Position numbers and translations under genes: made by a program. From Stentor roeselii (taxonomy: Eukaryota > Ciliophora > Heterotrichea > Heterotrichida > Stentoridae), in assembly GCA_006503475.1 (NCBI GenBank), contig RSEH01000114.1, forward strand, positions 81,452-145,451: a DNA stretch of 64,000 nucleotides, given 5' to 3'. Positions 9,091 through 18,591 of this stretch are shown piece after piece; position 1 is the stretch's first letter, and each line of letters opens with the position of its first letter. Below the pieces are notes generated by a model, which saw nothing but the letters and a program-made list of their open reading frames with translations, had not been told where the DNA came from and did not search any database.

Positions 9091-10257
9091 TTAAGTGTAT
9101 TGGACTGAGGAGAGGTTTGCAAGTGACTCGTTGGGGGATGAAAGGGAAATGGAAGGTGGAAAGTTGTTGACGAGTTTTTCAGAACTTTCGTTTGAGTCTT
9201 CGAAATAAGACCCTTCTTTACTGCTTGTTTCTAATGGAATGAATTTTTCAGGAGTTAGGTTCAGTTTGAAGATTTTACTGTTGTCGTAGTCTACTAGAAA
9301 AAGAATGTTTTTGTAAATTACTGGAGATTGCTGCATCCATTCTAAACTTAAGTTGATTGCTAGGATTGAATGAAAATTCTCAGATTTACAGATAATGCAA
9401 GTTTCTTGAAGAATGAACAAGTTTTTAGAGAAAGTGGCTAAAGCTGATATTTTTCCGTATTTTTCAGGAACTTTGAATGAATTGAGTGGTGAGCAGTCAG
9501 GTCGAATGACTTTTAAATCAAAGTCTCCTGAGTTATAACAGATGTTCCCTTGAAAAGCCACTGTTGAAATAACCTTGCCTTTGCATTCTTCGATTTGAAT
9601 AGTTCTAAGAGAATTGGTTATCAAGTTGATGATTTGAATGCAGGTAAGTTTTTGATTTTTTGTTGATTTTCCACCTATGACGAAAAGTTCATCTTGTAGC
9701 ACGACAGAAGCCGGCATGTAACAAGGAAACTTTAAGCCACACAAGCGTCGGTAAGAGTGTTTTTCCAAGTTAAGCTCATAAACATCACTGACTGGAATGA
9801 ACCTTGAAATACTTGTTCCACCCACCATGTAAACCTTATTCAAAGACGTGCAGATTGAGACATAAGAAAGAAGTTCAAAGCCAGGGTTGATTGAAATAAT
9901 TTTCTTCTTTTCCAGATCGAATCTTTTCACTAACTTTTCCTTGAAAAAGAAAAGATTCACGAATTCTTCAAGAATAAGAGGTTTAGGTTCGATATTTTTT
10001 AATACTTTTAAGATTTCTGGGTTGAGTTCAACTGAACTCTTAGGAATTTCTTGAATAAGATTCGAAATCATGTCGAAAAGAAAATTTGTCTTGATAAGTT
10101 TTTTTTGTTTCAAATAATCTTTTCGGTCTTTCCAAGAAAAGCATTTAGTCGGGTTGCAAGGCGGTTTTAAATGATTTTTCAAGGAATGTTTGCAGAACTT
10201 ACCAGAACTACAGACGCATTTATACATCAAGACACAATAAAAGCACTCGTCACCCAT
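9091..10257 (-). CDS. Kelch-like beta-propeller protein with Cys-rich N-terminus
   Basis: The protein has 388 residues. The first 45 are rich in Cys and His (C6, C9, C14, C16, C22, C34 and C39, with the phrases CFYCVLMYKCVCSSGKFCKH), suggesting a small zinc-binding module. Residues about 130-350 contain degenerate kelch strands: NKVYMVGGTSISRFIPVSDV, DELFVIGGKSTKNQK, then weaker repeats. The C-terminus is Ser-rich. Kelch propellers are protein-binding platforms. B-box or zf-MYND type zinc binding at the N-terminus is a guess from cysteine spacing. The protein might belong to a family of protist zinc-finger/kelch proteins, but I cannot name a partner. No intron is needed. Confidence 0.8.
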   Translation of the reverse strand: MGDECFYCVLMYKCVCSSGKFCKHSLKNHLKPPCNPTKCFSWKDRKDYLKQKKLIKTNFLFDMISNLIQEIPKSSVELNPEILKVLKNIEPKPLILEEFVNLFFFKEKLVKRFDLEKKKIISINPGFELLSYVSICTSLNKVYMVGGTSISRFIPVSDVYELNLEKHSYRRLCGLKFPCYMPASVVLQDELFVIGGKSTKNQKLTCIQIINLITNSLRTIQIEECKGKVISTVAFQGNICYNSGDFDLKVIRPDCSPLNSFKVPEKYGKISALATFSKNLFILQETCIICKSENFHSILAINLSLEWMQQSPVIYKNILFLVDYDNSKIFKLNLTPEKFIPLETSSKEGSYFEDSNESSEKLVNNFPPSISLSSPNESLANLSSVQYT

Positions 10258-10307
10258 AATTAAAGAATAATTACCCTATGATAGTCCATACAAGACCTGG
10301 AGAATAC

Positions 10308-11195
10308 TTAACTATTGACTTTCAGCTTGAAACTAAACTGAACATGCATCGCGTCTAAAACATTCAACTGGCCCGTTGTCAACACCCGAACCATGTCATT
10401 AATTCGACTGGAAATGCAAAGAGCTGCTCGTCCATCATCACAAAATCTAAACTTCACACTTCTTCCATCATCTCCAAAGACTTGAGCAGCAAAGGCAGAC
10501 TGCGGAATTTTTTCTTCTAATCCAATTTTGCAAAATGCAGAAATAAAAAAGTTTTCTCGAGGCTGAAACCAGAAAGATGACTGAAGAATCCCTGAACGAA
10601 AGCCTTTTTTTTCATTGTTTGAAAAGGTCACTACTGCTCTTTGGTCAGGCTTTAAGTACCAAAGTCTCAGATTTCTAGATAAAAACTCTTTTGAATCAAA
10701 GGAATAAGTCATGTCCACCCCTCCTCCGAAGGTCTTAGTTGAAGAAAAGGCAAAAACTGAGGATAATGACAGTGATTTTTTACTGGATAGGGAAAGATCA
10801 AAGTTAATATTTTCGAAAGTCTGCTCGAGTTTCAATGTTTTTGAAGAAGTTCCTTCGAATTTGTTGGAGAATAGGTCGAGTGTTAACTTTTGAATTGGAA
10901 GGGATTTTGGAGTGATTTTTAGAGTTGAGGTGGATTCTTTTGTTGTTGAGACTGAATGTTTTAATGAGAAATTCAGTGATTCGTAGCAAAGGGATGCCTG
11001 GGATTGTGTGGAAAGAGTATCGTCTTGGGATTGAAGGTGAGTGAATGATGACTTGAAAAACTTTGGATGATTTGCAAGGCTTGAGGTTATGCTTATTGAA
11101 CTTAACTGATTTAAACAAAAACCTTTGGAAAAAAGGTCTTCTTGAAGTTTTGGTAATTGGGAATACTGAGGAAGAGTCGTTTTTGGGTTTGACAT
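10308..11195 (-). CDS. Porin/VDAC-like mitochondrial outer-membrane beta-barrel (tentative)
   Basis: The protein has 295 residues, close to the usual 280-300 of VDAC. It starts with a short Pro/Gln-containing segment, then alternating polar/hydrophobic strands rich in Ser, Thr and Phe. The C-terminal third is most suggestive: repeated amphipathic strands separated by tight turns (SVKFRFCDDGRAALCISSRI, LNVLDAMHVQFSFKLKVNS) ending with a hydrophobic beta strand resembling the beta-signal of mitochondrial porins and Tom40. There are no helices or signal peptide. VDAC would exchange metabolites across the mitochondrial outer membrane. Ciliate porins are very divergent, so this rests on fold-like pattern and length only. 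Confidence 0.55.
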   Translation of the reverse strand: MSNPKTTLPQYSQLPKLQEDLFSKGFCLNQLSSISITSSLANHPKFFKSSFTHLQSQDDTLSTQSQASLCYESLNFSLKHSVSTTKESTSTLKITPKSLPIQKLTLDLFSNKFEGTSSKTLKLEQTFENINFDLSLSSKKSLSLSSVFAFSSTKTFGGGVDMTYSFDSKEFLSRNLRLWYLKPDQRAVVTFSNNEKKGFRSGILQSSFWFQPRENFFISAFCKIGLEEKIPQSAFAAQVFGDDGRSVKFRFCDDGRAALCISSRINDMVRVLTTGQLNVLDAMHVQFSFKLKVNS

Positions 11196-11359
11196 ATTGG
11201 ATAGTATAGGGAAAAAGTAAGAATTTTCATTTGGGTCTAGGATTTTTTTATTTTTTGGAGAAGGTTGAAGGATTTTTTATAGTTTTAGAATGGCTCTATC
11301 ATTATTTATTCTAAAACTCTCTTAACTATAGCAAGGTTATTATTTAATTATTTCATGCA

Positions 11360-12343
11360 TTAATTCGATAAAAATTCTCGAATTCTTAAAATCTTTCTAG
11401 AAACTTCATCATTAGTATTCAAAAACGCTTTACATTTAACACAACAGCTTTCTTTCTCTTTATTTTCCAGCTGAAGTTTCAAAGCATTGAATTCCTGCAT
11501 TAATTCCGAGTATTTTGTCAAGTACTTATTTCCAGTAAGATTTTTATCATTAACATAACTAGCAGCATCTAGTTTTGCCTGAAGTTCAATGATTTTCCCC
11601 CTCAAACTTTCATTTTCCTTCCTGATCTTAACATTTTCCTGATTGCTATTCATGATTTTCCTTTCAAACTCTCCAGTTTTACTATCTAATACAAGTTTCA
11701 ACCGATACTCCAATTCCATCTGTTCACTTTTATCCTTATCAGTCTTTAAAAACTGTTCAAAATTATGAGAATCTTGAGATTTACTTTCAACAAGTTCTTT
11801 AAACTTCCTTTCAAAATTTTTTTTACTTTCTTCTCTGATTTTAAATCCTTCAATTTCAAGTTTTTCTTTAAATTTCAACTCGAAGCTTTCTTCTGCAGCA
11901 GAAAGTTTAGAAATGTAAAATTTTGTCAAATTTGCTATTTCAAGTTGTTTGTCTTGTTCAACCTGATTCCTGATCTGAATGATTAACATGTCGTAGTCTT
12001 TCTTTATTGAAGAAAGCTTTTGTTTTAATTCAAAATTTTCAGCTCGTAGGTTTTTCAAGTCTTCTTCGAGGTAGTAAAGCTCTGGAGACTTTAACCCGTA
12101 TTCGATGTTCGTGTTGCTGATGTCTGGACGTGATAAAAGCTGGTTTTGACTGTAGTCTATGTGCATTGATCGTGATTTTGAGTGAGTTTTTCCTTTTTTT
12201 ATTTTTGGACTTCGAGAATTTCGAGAGACTTGTAAGGCTTTTACTTTTGTTTCGTACTAGGTTTTTGTTACCTTTTTTATTGCGAGTTTCAACTCTGATG
12301 CAGAACTTTTACGTCGGTTGGAGATTTTTGTCTTGGAATTCAT
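11360..12343 (-). CDS. Coiled-coil protein
   Basis: Two exons (12343-12272 and 12256-11360) give 322 residues. The true start is the ATG at 12343: a 15-nt intron at 12257-12271 joins a basic Ser/Arg/Lys-rich head (MNSKTKISNRRKSS...) to the main frame, which itself continues upstream of the first internal Met. Residues from about 85 to 290 form a long coiled coil with heptads rich in Glu, Lys and Leu (for example EEDLKNLRAENFELKQKLSS). CVKCKAFLNTN near the end has a CxxC pair. There is no catalytic motif. Likely a cytoskeletal or scaffold protein; the family is not recognised. Confidence 0.85.
12257..12271 (-). other. 15-nt intron in the coiled-coil gene
   Basis: On the minus strand it reads GTAACAAAAACCTAG. 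Removal joins LAIKK to YETKVKALQ and keeps the frame. Confidence 0.8.
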
Positions 12344-12665
12344 TTTATTTTGTTTACTAGAGGGTCTGCTGGTTGTATTATGATGTGAACAGAGGTGAAT
12401 AGAATAATTTGGAAAATAATTGGGTTTTTTATTCATGTGGATATTGGGTTGATTTAGAAAAGAGGATTAAATATTATTTAATTTTAAGGAATTAGTTTGG
12501 AGTGTGATTTGATCTTTGGCGGTATTTTTGGATTTAAGTTGGATGTGATTGGATTAAGCAAATTGAGGACTGTTATCACATCAAAAAGTTCCAAAATAAT
12601 CCTTCCCCAAAACCCTCAACCCGAAATCTCCCAACTTAAACCCAAAGAATTCATAATTTAAATAA
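12344..12665. promoter_or_regulatory. Divergent intergenic region between two coiled-coil genes
   Basis: These 322 bp separate two outward-facing starts. No gene is seen. Base composition flips sharply near 12575: the left part is G/T-rich on the plus strand and the right part A/C-rich, so each gene has an A/C-rich coding-strand 5' flank. No TATA box or other element can be named with confidence. Confidence 0.5.
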
Positions 12666-13565
12666 ATGTCCAAGGCCCTCGAAAAGAAAATAATTGACAT
12701 CTGCGTCTTCCTCCACACAGAACTCTCCTCAATGCAGACTCAGCTTGACGACTCAATAATGGACTTATCAGAAGTTCTTCGCTTAGAAGTGAACCAAGCA
12801 CTCGAGTTGATCTGTGGAAACATAAAAGACCTTCTAAAGCTAAAAAGAAGTTTCATCCAAATGGACGACTACAGGAACTACAAAGCTCATGAACAATACC
12901 AAAAAGCTCTTCAAAAACTAGAATGCGAGGTAAGAAACCACATCAAAATCGAACAACAAATGAAACTTCACATCGACTCCACCCAGGCAAAGCTGGAAGA
13001 ACTGGAAAAGTTTAAAGACGACAGAAATTCCGGAAATTCTGAAAGTTTAAGAAAGGAAAATTTGAAACTTTCAGAAAAAATCAAGATTTTAGAGAAACAG
13101 ATGGAAAATAATGAAGAAAAAAATAGACTTTTGAAGGAAATTAGTTTATTGAAAAATTTGAATCAGAAAGAATCTTTGAAGAATAATGAACTGGTTAAAG
13201 TTAATCATCAGATGGAAATTGAACTCGCTTATTTGAAGAGAAAAGTTGAGATGCTTACTCGTGAAATCGTTTTAAACAGAGGGTCTAAAGAAAATCGCCC
13301 TGAATCTGGCAGTAAGAGGAAGTCTTACGAGGATCATCAGGATGAAATCAGGGTGGTTTCTTCACAGCTAACAGAAAGATGCAGAAATGACGGAAGGACT
13401 TTAAATAAACATTCTGAGAAAAAACATGTGTCCAAGTCACCGATTTCAAGAGCGGATCTAAAAAGGACTGAAAGTCAGTTTCTCTCATCAAGCAGAGGGA
13501 TTAAAAAGTGCAGTACGATAAATGACAGAATAAGAAAACAGTCACACGCAAGTTCATCTAATTAA
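12666..13565 (+). CDS. Coiled-coil protein
   Basis: The protein has 299 residues and starts at an ATG in an A-rich context. Residues about 1-210 are predominantly helical; from about 75 to 205 there is a continuous coiled coil (for example KLSEKIKILEKQMENNEEKN and NHQMEIELAYLKRKVEMLT). The last 90 residues are basic and Ser-rich, probably disordered. No catalytic or membrane motif is seen. It is divergent to the other coiled-coil gene (322 bp apart) and convergent with the 7TM gene, whose stop is 17 bp away. I do not recognise the family; a basal-body or cytoskeletal role would be a guess. Confidence 0.8.
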   Translation: MSKALEKKIIDICVFLHTELSSMQTQLDDSIMDLSEVLRLEVNQALELICGNIKDLLKLKRSFIQMDDYRNYKAHEQYQKALQKLECEVRNHIKIEQQMKLHIDSTQAKLEELEKFKDDRNSGNSESLRKENLKLSEKIKILEKQMENNEEKNRLLKEISLLKNLNQKESLKNNELVKVNHQMEIELAYLKRKVEMLTREIVLNRGSKENRPESGSKRKSYEDHQDEIRVVSSQLTERCRNDGRTLNKHSEKKHVSKSPISRADLKRTESQFLSSSRGIKKCSTINDRIRKQSHASSSN

Positions 13566-13582
13566 TTTTAATAAATTAGAAA

Positions 13583-14824
13583 TCATTTAAGAGTCCCCAT
13601 GGGAAGAACACTTTTAGATAAAGTACTCAACTGGTAAAATTCACTTTTTTCACTAAGTAGATACTGTGTATAAAAGAAAATGATGATTTGCATCAAGTTA
13701 TTCAGAACAAAAATAACAAGTTTTCTACTCCAAGGCTCAAAAACCCAAGAAAAAATCACAATAAAAGGAAGAGACAAGAAGTAAAAACTAACGCAAATCA
13801 TGAAGTTGAATAAAAAGTTCCGTAATCGAATCGCTGCGAATTTTTCGAGTTGCTTTTCAAGGAAGAGGAACCAGGCCCAAGAAAGAATCCTCAACAAAAT
13901 GATGAAAAATCCAGAAAAACCTTCATAGTCTGAGTACTTGTCGTAAGCATCGTCACCGATTTTTCCTATTGCGACAATGATCAGGTTTATTGCTATTATT
14001 AACATTGATATTGGAATGTAAATATCTGCTTCTGGAAAACCTTTGTATTTTAAGGTCCATCCACTTGCTATTAGGATGAAAAGAACTGAGATTAGAATTG
14101 TTGAAATCACTTCTAAGGCTTGGCTGATGATGTCGATGAAAAATAATCCTCTTCCGTTGTACCAGAAGACCCATAGATGGACTATTTTGAAGAGGATTCC
14201 TGCGAATTGGGTTAGAATTGAACCGTTTAGAATGAACATGCTCAAAGGCACATCATCATTTTTTTCATAGCTCACAATAATCCGAAACATATTTCTCGAA
14301 AGAAAGAAAAAGTAAACAATCAAAATAAAAATATGAGCATATTCCAACCCCATATCCTCAGCAGAAAACTCCGATCCATTAGAATTGATTAAATTCAATT
14401 CAACCCTAACTTTAACCTTTTCCTTAATCTGACAAGATGCAACAGTATGAAACCAAAATCTTGCCAAATTTTTTTGATTTAAACTTCCAATAACTTCTCG
14501 ACTCCAACTTCCATTATTCGGCATTTCAATGATAAAATAAGTACTAGCTCCTTTTAGTTTCTGTTTGCATTCAGTAGTTTCAAGAGCATCATTCCATGTC
14601 CGGTCCATATAAACATTAGAAATAACTTTTATCACTTCCTGGTCATCACTTCTCGAAGCGACGAGTTGGAATCTTGCCTTGAAAGAGCCTCTTCCATTGA
14701 TCATAGCGAACTTCGTCAAGTATTTCCAAGGGTCGCTGGGTGAAAGAGTGACAACTGTCGTGAGTTGCTTTGAAGAGGTTTGGATAAAAAAGAAAGAAGA
14801 GGCAAGAATAACGAGCCAAAACAT
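13583..14824 (-). CDS. GPR180/TMEM145-type seven-transmembrane protein
   Basis: The protein has 413 residues. A signal peptide (MFWLVILASSFFFIQTSS) precedes an ectodomain of about 150 residues with two Cys and phrases like ARFWFHTVASC. Seven hydrophobic spans follow, including HIFILIVYFFFLS, MFILNGSILTQFAGILFKIV, EVISTILISVLFILIASGW, SMLIIAINLIIVAIG, FFIILLRILSWAWFLF, MICVSFYFLSLPFIVIF and FVLNNLMQIIIFFYTQYLL. The layout (signal peptide, beta-rich ectodomain, 7TM with Lys/Arg/Glu loops and LASGWTL-like loop) is that of the GpcrRhopsn4/intimal-thickness-receptor family (GPR180, TMEM145), whose biochemical function is still unclear. The stop is TGA, with a TAA five codons later. Confidence 0.82.
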   Translation of the reverse strand: MFWLVILASSFFFIQTSSKQLTTVVTLSPSDPWKYLTKFAMINGRGSFKARFQLVASRSDDQEVIKVISNVYMDRTWNDALETTECKQKLKGASTYFIIEMPNNGSWSREVIGSLNQKNLARFWFHTVASCQIKEKVKVRVELNLINSNGSEFSAEDMGLEYAHIFILIVYFFFLSRNMFRIIVSYEKNDDVPLSMFILNGSILTQFAGILFKIVHLWVFWYNGRGLFFIDIISQALEVISTILISVLFILIASGWTLKYKGFPEADIYIPISMLIIAINLIIVAIGKIGDDAYDKYSDYEGFSGFFIILLRILSWAWFLFLEKQLEKFAAIRLRNFLFNFMICVSFYFLSLPFIVIFSWVFEPWSRKLVIFVLNNLMQIIIFFYTQYLLSEKSEFYQLSTLSKSVLPMGTLK

Positions 14825-14867
14825 TTATTATAAATTGTAGTGAATATTGAATTATTAAGAAAGATTA

Positions 14868-17800
14868 TTACTTACCTAGGGACATGTTGGTTCTAGACCT
14901 GTAAAGAGTCGCTTCTTCATTAAAAGACTCACTTCTGCTATCTTTTGGAGTAAATGGAAAGCTTTTAGCCCCGTAGTTATTCGCGAAAGTGTTATCCTGG
15001 TAAATCATCGCCATGATTCTTCGAACTCTTCGAAAGTAATACTTGAGGACATTCTTGTGGTAAAACCAGGCACTTACATATTCGTAGTACTTTTCTGAGT
15101 AGTTCATCAGGCCTCCTATTGAGCTTAAAATACCGAAAACTGTTCCGATCAAAGCAGAAAACAACTCAACTTGACTTGTTTTGTCGTCGCGGCTGATGTG
15201 AAGACAGGTGTTAAGCACCTGAAGATTCACTTGCACCTTAACACCTGAACCGTATGAAAAACTTTCAGATTTGTATTGAGAACCTTTCACAACTGGAGTG
15301 TCTTTTGAGATATGAAAACCTGAATTCGATTTTGAAAGACTTTTAAATAAAGTTGGAATCAAACTAAAGGTAAAGATTGAAGGGTTTATTCCTTTGAAGT
15401 AAGTTGAACTGTCACTTGCTGTTAAAATTTTAGCAGAACTGGTTTTTCCAGGAATTGAAGAAGTGGAGGTTAAATTGACTGAGATGTAAGAACAGAAACT
15501 GAATTCTTCTGAAAATTCTAAAAGGATTGAGTTAGAAGTGCCGAGTTCACAATTTGTGCAGGTCATTTTTACTTTGCAGATTTGGTTATCTTTGAAACAA
15601 GAGGATTTTAGAGGTCCTTTAATGCCGAAAGGGGTGATTTTTGAATTGACGCATTGTCCTTCACTTTCACAGAGTCCTCCATAGTAATAAAGTTCAACAT
15701 CAAAGTTAAAATCCGCTTGAAAGTCTTCAGTGATAGTGACAAGCGGTACCAAAGTCCTGACTTCAACAGTGTTCAAGATATTATACCTAACAATAGTCAA
15801 AACAATAAAAGAAAATGCAGAAACTACAAAGATCATAGAGCAACACCCTCCAAGGTTAGTTTTTTTGATATACATTGGAACAAGTTGTTTATGATTATGC
15901 AGATTGGTATAAATATCCAAAAGATACAGTTTTTGCCTGACTTTAGTCAAAAAAATCACAGTGATAAGTCCAATCGCGAATAAAGCTGCGATTAAAGAGA
16001 TTATCAAGGTACTGTAATAAGAGTACTCCTTTGATTTGTCCTTGAATCCTTCAGGTTGAATCGTGTCATCTTCTCCAAGGATTTCGAATTCACTGGGATA
16101 CGCGCTGCCGTAGGGACAGTAATAGTTACTTGGGCAGTCTCGGCAGAAACTCTGACCTGTTTGGTTGTTCCAAGTCCCTGAGTTGCAAGGAATGCACTGC
16201 TGCTGAGAACTTGCTGCTGATATCTTGTTATATGTCCCTTTTGGACAGTCTTCACAGGACTTCATGTTCACTGCCAGGCTGTATTTTCCACTTTCACAAG
16301 GGAAACAAGAGTCGTTTTTTAAATAACACCCTGAAGAACAGAAGGTTTTTCCCAAGATACTCTTTAAGTCAAGTTCCAGAAGAGAATTTGTGGCTTTTGA
16401 GGAGAAGAAAAAGTTACCTTTCATGGTGACTCCTCCGAAAATAAACAAACTACTGCCGTGATGACTGATTGAAGACGCATAAAACGAGTGATTCACTTTA
16501 AAGTTCTGTGATTTGTGACTCTCCAAATCATAAACCATCAAATTTTTCTTAGAATGCGAATTCCAAGTGGTTCCTCCTAAAGTCACTAAAAAGTTATTCA
16601 CTCTAAAATCAGCTGAATTCGCACCTCGAACAACTTGATTCAAATGGTCAGTCCAAACAAGACTCTCGATATCAAAACTTGAAATCATCTTCAAACAATT
16701 AGTCTTAGGAGTCGAGACAATCCAAATTTTCGACTTTTCTTTATCAAGACTGCAAAAATGTTTAACACCCGTCGCAGTTCCAGAGCCTATAAGCGAATAT
16801 TCATTAGTTTTCAAATTAAATCTCCACATTTCATTGAAAACTTGCAGGTCTTTAACTCCTCCATATATAAAAATACTGTCTTGATGATAAACAATACAAG
16901 CGCCTTCACGAGGAGAAGGTTTTTCTTCTAAGGCTAAGTCTAACTGTCTCCAGGTATTTGCGAAGCCGTTGAATTCGAACAAGTCGTTGAAGTACTCGTC
17001 GCCTTTTCCTGAAAAGATGAAAATTCGGAAGCCTTCACTTGTGAAGCCGAAATTGCATCGGCCTTGAGGAGGGACTCCTGATGGGGAAAGTTTTGACCAG
17101 GACTTGGAAGGGATGCTGAAGGACCAGAGGTCGTTGAAGTAAATATTTTTCATGCACCCTCCGAACATGAATAAACTTGTTTCCATCGGAACGAGACTTG
17201 ATGATGACCTGCTTGGTGGAGAGATTGAATTGGATGAGAGAAGGACTGTTGAGAGATTTGAAGATATTTGGAAGAAATCGTTGTGGAAGGAAATGTTGTC
17301 TTGACCTCCAAAGATGTAAGATGAGGAGGATGAATAGGTACTTGATGAGTAGATGGCTTTTAGGCTCAAATGGATATCTTGGATTTTGCAGGAATTTAAG
17401 GTAATTAATTGGCTCTCTTGAAAATTTTTGTTCTCGTCGATTCCTGGAAAGATCAGGAGATTTGATTGGTTCAAAAAAACAGCTGAAGTATGAAGCCTCT
17501 TTTTAACTGTTCCATTTAAAAGTACTTCTTCAACTTGGTACTTAGAAAGATCAACTCTCAACAATTTCTGATTAAAAACCGGCGAATCTCCATCTAAATA
17601 ATACCCTCCAACAATCCACAAACTTTCATTGAAGCATATCAAAAAAGGGTAAATCATTCCACTTAACTCACTGATCTTAATTTGATAAACAAAAAGTTGA
17701 TCCAATTCAAATCTGCTCATCTCTTACACATAAAGATCTTCATTAGTTTCACTTTCAGACTCCCCTCCAATAACATAAAGAAAATTACCTTCTTCATATC

Positions 17801-18233
17801 TTTTCGCAAAGCCCATTGCAAAAAGTCCAGGAATACTTCCTGAGTACTTAAGTAGTTCCCACTAATTAAAACTCACTGATTTTAAATCCAAGTCAAGTTT
17901 CCATAGTTCACTTGATATTCCTGAATCGGTAAATCCTCCAAAAATGTAAAAAAACTTTTCGTCTTTTGATAGAGTTGAAGCCATGCTATGACGAGCTGAT
18001 GGGGTTGGTCCTTCGAATGTTTCAACTTCCCACATTGAAGTTGATAAGTCAAAAACTGAAAACTCGGAAGTGACTCCTGAGGAATCTTGACCTCCGAAGA
18101 TAATCACTTGATTTGAACTTTGAAGATACTCGATTGAGGATAAGGAACGAGGAGTTGGGGATACTTTTGTTGAAGGATAGTAATTGAATTCTAGAGATGA
18201 AGAGTGAAAGATGAGGAGGGAAAGGATAAACAT
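14868..18233 (-). CDS. Kelch / GCC2-GCC3 multi-span surface protein
   Basis: Three exons (18233-17877, 17861-17728, 17712-14868) give 1111 residues. A signal peptide is followed by about ten kelch repeats (such as QVIIFGGQDSSG, FFYIFGGFTDSG, LFMFGGCMKNIYFNDLWSF, SIFIYGGVKDLQVFNEMW), probably two propellers. Next comes a Cys-rich GCC2/GCC3 (ephrin-receptor-like) module (CPKGTYNKISAASSQQQCIPC, CRDCPSNYYCPYGSAYP). Three membrane spans follow: after GFKDKSKEYSYYSTL, at CCSMIFVVSAFSFIVLTIV, and at SALIGTVFGILSSIGGLM. The region between the last two is a Cys-containing domain of about 230 residues; the tail is basic. Kelch plus GCC2/GCC3 proteins are common in ciliates and presumably act in adhesion or sensing. 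Without rejoining, the N-terminal 120 residues look like a separate gene. Confidence 0.88.
17713..17727 (-). other. 15-nt intron (second) in the kelch/GCC2-GCC3 gene
   Basis: It reads GTAAGAGATGAGCAG on the minus strand. Removal joins NEDLYV to FELDQLFVY, a normal kelch blade strand. Confidence 0.88.
17862..17876 (-). other. 15-nt intron (first) in the kelch/GCC2-GCC3 gene
   Basis: It reads GTGAGTTTTAATTAG on the minus strand, with a GTGAG donor rather than the usual GTAA. Removal joins LDLKS to WELLKYSGSIPG and removes an in-frame TAG. Confidence 0.88.
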
Positions 18234-18591
18234 TATGGTTTATTTGAGTTTTTTGTTAGGGTTTTAAGAGATTTGATAGATGATGATGAATTTGAGGTTT
18301 TTTGGGTTGGATAAGGATTATTAATTTTGAATGCAATATTTTGTATATTCATCAATAATCTTTTCATTGAAATTAGTATTTTATTTCATTAATTAGATAT
18401 AATATAACTTGTCTTAATAAATATCCCGAAAAATATTTAGTCTAAGATAAATCTATCTAAATAATAAGTAAGGCTTTATACTCAGCTATTCAATCAGGAA
18501 TAAGCCAAACCTCAAATAATTTATTTCAGCTCCTCAATCCAACTTAAAACATTATATTTCCTTCATAGTTCTGTTGTAAAATTTAATAAAA
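18234..18591. promoter_or_regulatory. Divergent intergenic region, kelch receptor / WD40 gene
   Basis: These 358 bp are AT-rich and hold no open frame of note. They must contain the start regions of both outward-facing genes. No specific element is identifiable. Confidence 0.4.

Noticed and set aside
17862-18233. A separate 123-residue kelch protein
   Set aside because: It is the first exon of the kelch/GCC2-GCC3 gene; two 15-nt introns link it.
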